9,989 bases of DNA. Origin: Rubrivivax sp. (GTDB taxonomy: Bacteria; Pseudomonadota; Gammaproteobacteria; Burkholderiales; Burkholderiaceae). Shown piece by piece: positions 6,082 to 9,989 of this stretch. The position numbers were made by a program, and so were the translations under genes. Each line of letters opens with the position of its first letter. Position 1 is the stretch's first letter. Under the pieces are notes generated by a model. The model was not told where the DNA came from and ran no database searches. It saw nothing but the letters and a program-made list of their open reading frames with translations. Location: assembly GCA_004211235.1 (NCBI GenBank), contig SEEY01000097.1, forward strand, positions 1 through 9,989, read 5' to 3'.

Positions 6082-6903
6082 TCAGGCCGCGCCGAAGTCC
6101 AGCGTCAGCTCGACACGATCACCGACCTGCAGCGAACCGGCGCCGCTGCCGCGCGCATAGATGCCGAACTGCACCGGCGCACCCGGCGCGCGCTCGGCGC
6201 TGAGCTGCGTGAGCGCCTCCAGCGCCGGCGGCTGGGGCTCGCCCGTGTCCGGGTCGACGGTGGGTACCACGCATCGCACGCAGACCGACGTGCGGCGCAG
6301 CGTCAACGCGCCAATGCGCGCCTCCGTCAGCAGGTCTTCGATGAAGGGGCTCAGTGCCTCGCCGTCATCGCCGCGCAGCAGCATGTTCGGCCGCGCACGC
6401 TGGACCGGCCCGGCCAGCGGCTGCGACATGGCGTCCTGCCAGGACTGCAGCGAGCCGTCGCCGACGATGTGCAGCGCGTTCAGGATCGGCCGGCGCTGCG
6501 CCTCGATGCTCAGGCGGACGAGGCGCAGGGGCTCACCCGTCGTCGCACGCATCAGCGCGGCGGCCTCGTCGCCGGCGTCCCAGGCGGGCAGCGGGTCGAA
6601 GTCCTGCCGCTCGCCATTCCAGCCGCGCAGCGTCACGGCGTCGCCCGCATCCAGCGGCACGGTTAGCCTGCGGCCCTCGGCGTGCAAGGCCAGGCCGGCG
6701 GAGGTCAGCGCCGCGGAGACGAGCGCCAGCCGCGGGTGGGCGCCCATCCACGTCAGTTCGCCGCTGGCATCGGCAATCCCCCAGCCGCGGTCTCCCGCGG
6801 GCCAGCCGTCGGCGTCGATGTCGAGCGTGTCGACCGCCTCGCCGGCGCAGGACTTGACGGGATAGCGCCACAGCCCGGCGACGCGGGCGATCAGGTCAGC
6901 CAT
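6082..6903 (-). CDS. MOSC domain-containing protein (YcbX/mARC-like)
   Basis: The 273-residue protein has an N-terminal MOSC_N beta-barrel (from VAGLWRYPVKSCAGE, about 5-120) followed by a C-terminal MOSC domain (about 125-272). The motif SVCVRCVVPTVDPDTGE (206-222) matches the RC-x-x-TTVDPDTG motif of YcbX and the mitochondrial amidoxime-reducing component; by motif alignment Cys211 is the likely molybdenum-coordinating cysteine. Relatives reduce N-hydroxylated compounds using molybdenum cofactor and an electron donor, often a 2Fe-2S ferredoxin domain. No ferredoxin domain follows here, so a separate donor would be needed. The start at 6903 was chosen because homology begins with its first residues; the frame is open further but overlaps mscS. 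The gap from the mscS stop is 13 bp, so the two are co-transcribed. The substrate is unknown. Confidence 0.88.
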   Translation of the reverse strand: MADLIARVAGLWRYPVKSCAGEAVDTLDIDADGWPAGDRGWGIADASGELTWMGAHPRLALVSAALTSAGLALHAEGRRLTVPLDAGDAVTLRGWNGERQDFDPLPAWDAGDEAAALMRATTGEPLRLVRLSIEAQRRPILNALHIVGDGSLQSWQDAMSQPLAGPVQRARPNMLLRGDDGEALSPFIEDLLTEARIGALTLRRTSVCVRCVVPTVDPDTGEPQPPALEALTQLSAERAPGAPVQFGIYARGSGAGSLQVGDRVELTLDFGAA

Positions 6904-6916
6904 GGTGATCTCGATG

Positions 6917-7729
6917 TCAGCGGTTGCGCGGCGCGAGCGGCGTTTCTGGCACCGGATAGCCCGCCGCGCCAAAGGTCGCGACGACGGCCTTGTGGGTGTC
7001 GAAATAGACCTGCCAATAGTGGTCGGTGTGGCAGTACGGCCGCACGCACAAGAGCGGGCCTTCGGGCGTGAACTGCAGGATCTCGATATCCGGCGCCGGC
7101 GTGGACAGCACGTTGGGGATGGCGGCAATGGCGGGCTTGAGCCGAGCGATGGCGTCCAGCGGATCGACGCTGTTGGCGACCTTGGCGAGGCAGTCGACGC
7201 GGCGGAAGGCCTGGGCTGAATAATTCTGGATCGCGCCGCTGAACACGGTGTTGTTGCCGACGAGGGTGTGGACGTTGTCCGGCGTGTTGATGGTCGTGCC
7301 GAACAGGCCGATCTCGGTCACCGTGCCGGTCACGCCGCCGGCCTGCACGAAGTCGCCCACCTTGAAGGGCCGCAGCACCTGCATGAAGACACCGGCCGCA
7401 AAGTGCGTCAGCAGGCCGCCCCAGGCAGTGCCGATGGCAAGACCTGCGCCGGCCAGCAGCGCGGCAAAGGACGTGGTCTTGACGCCGAAGATGTCCAGGA
7501 TCGCGAGGATCAGCACGAGGTTCAGCAGCACGCTGAGGATCGAGCGCAGATAGGTGGCCAGCGTCGAGTCGATGCGGTGGCCTCGCTGCAGTGCCGCGGT
7601 GAAGACGCGCAGCGCGATTGAAATGAGCCATCGTCCGACGACCCATGCGGCGATGGCCGCGAGAATCTTCAGCCCGAAGTCCGCACCCTGGGTGCTGAGA
7701 AACAGCCAGATGGCTTCCGTGTTCAACAT
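6917..7729 (-). CDS. MscS family small-conductance mechanosensitive channel
   Basis: A 270-residue inner-membrane channel that opens under membrane tension to release solutes during hypo-osmotic shock. Predicted membrane segments lie at about 17-36, 62-82 and 86-118. The third is the pore helix: LLAGAGLAIGTAWGGLLTHF (91-110) then AAGVFMQVLRPFKVGDFV, with the small-residue Ala/Gly pattern used for helix packing. The beta domain follows (GGVTGTVTEIGLFGTTINT), then a cytoplasmic alpha/beta vestibule to the C terminus. Where E. coli MscS has the IPNG element, this protein has VGNN (157-160), a form I recall in a common subgroup. The length is close to the 286 residues of E. coli MscS. The ATG at 7729 has a good AGGGAG site. 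It is the first gene of a two-gene unit with the MOSC protein, and its promoter must lie inside the start of the divergent glycosylase gene. Confidence 0.92.
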   Translation of the reverse strand: MLNTEAIWLFLSTQGADFGLKILAAIAAWVVGRWLISIALRVFTAALQRGHRIDSTLATYLRSILSVLLNLVLILAILDIFGVKTTSFAALLAGAGLAIGTAWGGLLTHFAAGVFMQVLRPFKVGDFVQAGGVTGTVTEIGLFGTTINTPDNVHTLVGNNTVFSGAIQNYSAQAFRRVDCLAKVANSVDPLDAIARLKPAIAAIPNVLSTPAPDIEILQFTPEGPLLCVRPYCHTDHYWQVYFDTHKAVVATFGAAGYPVPETPLAPRNR

Positions 7730-7737
7730 GTCTTGTC

Positions 7738-7744
7738 ACTCCCT
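7738..7744 (-). promoter_or_regulatory. Ribosome binding site of the mscS-type gene
   Basis: On the - strand AGGGAGT lies eight bases before the ATG at 7729, a near-ideal Shine-Dalgarno sequence that fixes the channel's start. It overlaps the possible first codons of the divergent glycosylase gene. Confidence 0.6.
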
Positions 7745-8320
7745 GTGAAAACCCGCGCATCGTCGCAGCCGCCGGGCGTGTTTGCCACCCCGTCAAATCC
7801 CGGAAGCGACAGTCACGTCGGCCGTCTCGTCGGTCTCGCGCCGATCTATGACGGTCGGGCCCGCCTGCTCGTGCTGGGCAGCTTTCCTGGCGCTGCCTCG
7901 CTGCAGGCCGCGCAGTACTACGCCCATCCGCGCAATGCGTTCTGGCCGGTGATGGGCGCGCTGCTCGGTGCGCCTCATCTGCCGACACTGCCGTATGACG
8001 AGCGGCTCCACACCTTGCGCCGCCACGGCGTCGCGCTGTGGGACGCCGTCGCCACCTGCCGCCGCGAGGGTAGCCTGGACACGGCCATCGAGGCCGTCGA
8101 GCCAAGCGTCCTGCGCGAGCTCGTCGACCGCCTGCCCGAGTTGCGCGCCATCGCCTGCAATGGCGCACTGGCCCACAGGCAGACGCTGCTCGCGTTGGGC
8201 ACGGTGGCGCTGCCCGTGCTGCGCCTGCCGTCCACCAGCCCGGCGCACGCGGGCCTGAGCCTGGCCACCAAGATCGCCACGTGGCGGGCGGCGCTGGATC
8301 TTTACGTGGCGACCGGTTGA
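7745..8320 (+). CDS. DNA-deoxyinosine (hypoxanthine-DNA) glycosylase, UDG superfamily
   Basis: The protein belongs to the uracil-DNA glycosylase superfamily, family 6 (hypoxanthine-DNA glycosylase), which removes hypoxanthine arising from adenine deamination and so starts base-excision repair. The first motif, LGSFPGAASL continuing to QYYAHPRNAFW (codons at 7874-7945), holds the Asn (7934-7936) that I take as the catalytic candidate. The second motif is LPSTSPAHAG (from 8225), the UDG-type C-terminal DNA-contact loop. CNGALAHRQTLL lies between. The start is uncertain: TTG 7733 (195 residues), GTG 7745 (191) and GTG 7778 (180) are all in frame, none has a clear ribosome site, and homology begins only near GLAPIYDGRARLLVLGS. 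A later start would leave room for the mscS promoter. It stands divergent from mscS and is followed after 55 bp by the spermidine-synthase-like gene. Confidence 0.87.
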   Translation: MKTRASSQPPGVFATPSNPGSDSHVGRLVGLAPIYDGRARLLVLGSFPGAASLQAAQYYAHPRNAFWPVMGALLGAPHLPTLPYDERLHTLRRHGVALWDAVATCRREGSLDTAIEAVEPSVLRELVDRLPELRAIACNGALAHRQTLLALGTVALPVLRLPSTSPAHAGLSLATKIATWRAALDLYVATG

Positions 8321-8375
8321 ACCGCACAGTCCGCGCAAGGGCGAGCCGCCTGCCTTGGCCTAGGATGCTTCGCCA

Positions 8376-9149
8376 ATGAAATCCAAGACACCGACCTGGG
8401 GCCCCGCGACACTGAGCGAATTCGACGGTGTGCGCTATCTGCATCTGGACTCGATCTGGGTTCAGGGCGCGATGCGCATCAGGAAGCCCGACCAGCTGGA
8501 ACTTGAATACGTCCAGCGCATGTGCGCCTGGATGCTGTGGCGGGACCCGGACACCTTCGGTCAGGGCCACGCGGTGCAACTTGGCCTGGGTGCCGCGGCG
8601 CTGACACGCTTTTCTTACGGCCAGCTGAAGATGCGCACGACGGCCGTCGAGATCAACCCGGAGGTCATCGCCGCCTGCCGCCAGTGGTTCAGGCTGCCCA
8701 CGGACGATGCGCGCCTTCAAGTCGTCAACGAGGACGCGGCCCGCTGGGTCGACGACGCGACGAACCTGCAGAGCGCTGACGTGCTCAACGTCGATCTGTA
8801 CGACCACGACGCTGCCTCGCCGGTGCTTGACGATGAGGCCTTCTACGCCGCCTGCCGCGGCGTGCTGGCCGACGGCGGGCTGATGACGGTCAACCTGTTC
8901 GGCCGCAGCGCCAGCTTCGCGCGCAGTGCCAGGCGCATCGCCAAGGCCTTCGGGTCTGACCAGGTCTGGAGCCTCGCGCCCACGAAGGAAGGCAACACCA
9001 TCGTCGTCGCCGCCCGCGGCGTGCAGGTGCCGGAGCGCGAGGTGCTGGAGCAGCGCGCGGCTACCATCGAATCGCGTTTCAAGCTGCCGGCCGGCAAGTG
9101 GCTCCGCCTGGTGCAGCCGCTGCCCACGAGCATCCTCCAAGCGCTTTGA
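8376..9149 (+). CDS. Spermidine synthase-like protein (Rossmann, SAM/dcSAM-binding fold)
   Basis: The 257-residue protein has the class I methyltransferase-like fold of aminopropyltransferases: YVQRMCAWMLW (45-55), glycine loop AVQLGLGAAALTRF (66-79), acidic ribose-binding TAVEINPEVI (89-98, Glu92), VVNEDAARWV (116-125) and ADVLNVDLYDHD (134-145), followed by DEAFYAACRGVLADGG. True spermidine synthases transfer aminopropyl from decarboxylated SAM to putrescine. Here the glycine loop lacks the Asp of the usual GGGDG, and the catalytic-loop motif is DLYDHDAASPVL rather than the classic D-x-T-D-P-x-G-P. The N-terminal beta-hairpin domain is also reduced. Such proteins are often annotated as spermidine synthase without proof; I leave the symbol blank. 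AGGA at 8362-8365 is a weak ribosome site, and TAGGAT (8361-8366) could equally be read as a -10. The gap to the next gene is 11 bp. Confidence 0.78.
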   Translation: MKSKTPTWGPATLSEFDGVRYLHLDSIWVQGAMRIRKPDQLELEYVQRMCAWMLWRDPDTFGQGHAVQLGLGAAALTRFSYGQLKMRTTAVEINPEVIAACRQWFRLPTDDARLQVVNEDAARWVDDATNLQSADVLNVDLYDHDAASPVLDDEAFYAACRGVLADGGLMTVNLFGRSASFARSARRIAKAFGSDQVWSLAPTKEGNTIVVAARGVQVPEREVLEQRAATIESRFKLPAGKWLRLVQPLPTSILQAL

Positions 9150-9160
9150 GTCCGACACCG

Positions 9161-9989
9161 ATGACCACCAAGCCCAAGTCCGTGCCCGCACCCGCAGCGG
9201 CGTCGTCCGCCAAGACGGAGGGCCGCCTGGAGTGGCGCCCGCTGCTGAAATGGCTGCTCAAGGATGGGCTCATCGATGAGGCCCAGGCCCTGCGCACCGA
9301 ACAGCGCCTGGGCGCAGGCGACAGCTCTTTGCATCCGTTGGTGCGCCTGGGTCACGCCAGCCTCGTGCATCTGGCGACCGGCAAGCCGCTCGACGTCGAC
9401 GCGCTCGCCGAATGGCTGGCTGTGCGCGCCGGCATGCCGTATCTCCGCATCGACCCGCTCAAGGTCGACGTCGGTCGGGTCGGCGATGTCATGTCCATCG
9501 GCTATGCCGAGGCCAAGCGCTGCCTGCCGGTCCAGTTCGGCCTCAACGACGTGACCATCGCGACCTCCGAGCCCTTCGATACCGGCTGGGTCGCGCAGAT
9601 CGAGTCGCATGTGCGCAAGCCGGTCAAGCTCGTCATCGCCAACCCGCTGGACATCGCCCGATACACGACCGAGTTCTTTACGCTGGCGCGTTCCGTGCGC
9701 GCTGCCACCAAGGCGGGGGAGCAGAGCCAGGTCACGAGCTTCGAGCAGCTCGTCGAGCTGGGCAAGAGCACCAAGCAGCTCGACGCCAACGATCAAGGCG
9801 TCGTGCAGGTCGTCGACTGGCTGTGGCAATACGCCTTCGACCAGCGCGCCAGCGACATCCACCTGGAGCCGCGCCGCGAGATGGGCGTCATCCGCTTCCG
9901 CATCGACGGTGTGCTGCACACGGTTTACCAGCTGCCGCCGACGGTGATGAGTGCGATGACGTCGCGCATCAAGCTGCTCGGCCGCATGG
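9161..9989 (+). CDS. GspE/PilB (PulE) family secretion/pilus assembly ATPase, N-terminal part
   Basis: The frame starts at ATG 9161, 11 bp after the spermidine-synthase-like gene, and is still open at the right edge after 276 codons. After a low-complexity Ala/Pro/Lys leader (1-20) comes an N-terminal helical part (RPLLKWLLKDGLIDEAQALR, 26-45), then an MshEN/T2SSE_N-type domain (about 78-165, with GMPYLRIDPLKVDVGRVGDV and CLPVQFGLNDVTIATSEPFD). The ATPase N-subdomain begins at about 210 with VVQVVDWLWQYAFDQRASDI, HLEPRREMGVIRFRIDG and SRIKLLGRM, the conserved pattern of GspE and PilB. Such cytoplasmic hexameric ATPases drive type II secretion or type IV pilus assembly. Walker A, Walker B and any tetracysteine zinc motif lie beyond the window, so the subtype cannot be fixed. 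No pilus or secretion partner is visible here. The ribosome site is weak. Confidence 0.9.
   Translation, partial: MTTKPKSVPAPAAASSAKTEGRLEWRPLLKWLLKDGLIDEAQALRTEQRLGAGDSSLHPLVRLGHASLVHLATGKPLDVDALAEWLAVRAGMPYLRIDPLKVDVGRVGDVMSIGYAEAKRCLPVQFGLNDVTIATSEPFDTGWVAQIESHVRKPVKLVIANPLDIARYTTEFFTLARSVRAATKAGEQSQVTSFEQLVELGKSTKQLDANDQGVVQVVDWLWQYAFDQRASDIHLEPRREMGVIRFRIDGVLHTVYQLPPTVMSAMTSRIKLLGRM

Noticed and set aside
6891..9191. A 766-codon - strand open frame spanning mscS, the glycosylase and the spermidine-synthase-like gene
   Set aside because: It runs antisense or out of frame to three genes with clear motifs, has low-complexity composition and no recognisable domain. It is the absence of stop codons at high GC, not a gene.
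8843..9919. A 358-codon - strand frame opposite the GspE/PilB start
   Set aside because: The opposite strand encodes convincing GspE/PilB sequence through to the window end; the antisense translation has no known motif.

Overview
The window is high-GC, densely packed bacterial chromosome with very short intergenic gaps. The gene content (a lolC/E-lolD pair followed by tatD, a MOSC protein beside an MscS-type channel, a spermidine-synthase-like protein directly before a GspE/PilB ATPase) and the protein wording suggest a betaproteobacterium of the order Burkholderiales, perhaps the Roseateles/Rubrivivax/Leptothrix neighbourhood. That placement is by recall, not by a search.

Left part (1-2060): the C-terminal end of a tetratricopeptide-repeat protein runs into the window on the + strand. 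It meets, tail to tail and 5 bp apart, a glycoside hydrolase family 43 gene on the - strand that has no functional link to its neighbours and no complete signal peptide. A 286-bp divergent spacer holds inverted repeats and probably the promoters of both GH43 and the lol operon.

Centre (2061-6081): one tightly overlapped + strand operon: lolC/E permease, lolD ATPase (8-bp overlap), purU formyl-tetrahydrofolate deformylase (4-bp overlap), a 38-bp gap, a ribbon-helix-helix antitoxin, a decayed ParE/RelE toxin (1-bp overlap) and tatD nuclease (1-bp overlap with the toxin remnant). The toxin has lost its middle and is frameshifted. Its start codon now reads in frame into tatD, so a naive gene call gives a TatD with a 49-residue N-terminal extension that is really toxin-derived and junk sequence. 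This is the most informative find in the window.

Right part (6079-9989): tatD abuts a - strand pair (mscS then a MOSC protein), with the two stop codons forming the palindrome TGATCA. Divergent from mscS is a + strand run: hypoxanthine-DNA (deoxyinosine) glycosylase, a spermidine-synthase-like Rossmann protein with a degenerate cofactor motif, and the start of a GspE/PilB secretion or pilus ATPase that leaves the window before its Walker A motif.

No tRNA, rRNA, CRISPR array, insertion sequence or phage gene was seen. I see no convincing new multi-gene system; the points of interest are the decayed toxin-antitoxin pair and its fusion to tatD, the placement of purU within the lol operon, and a few family-level oddities.
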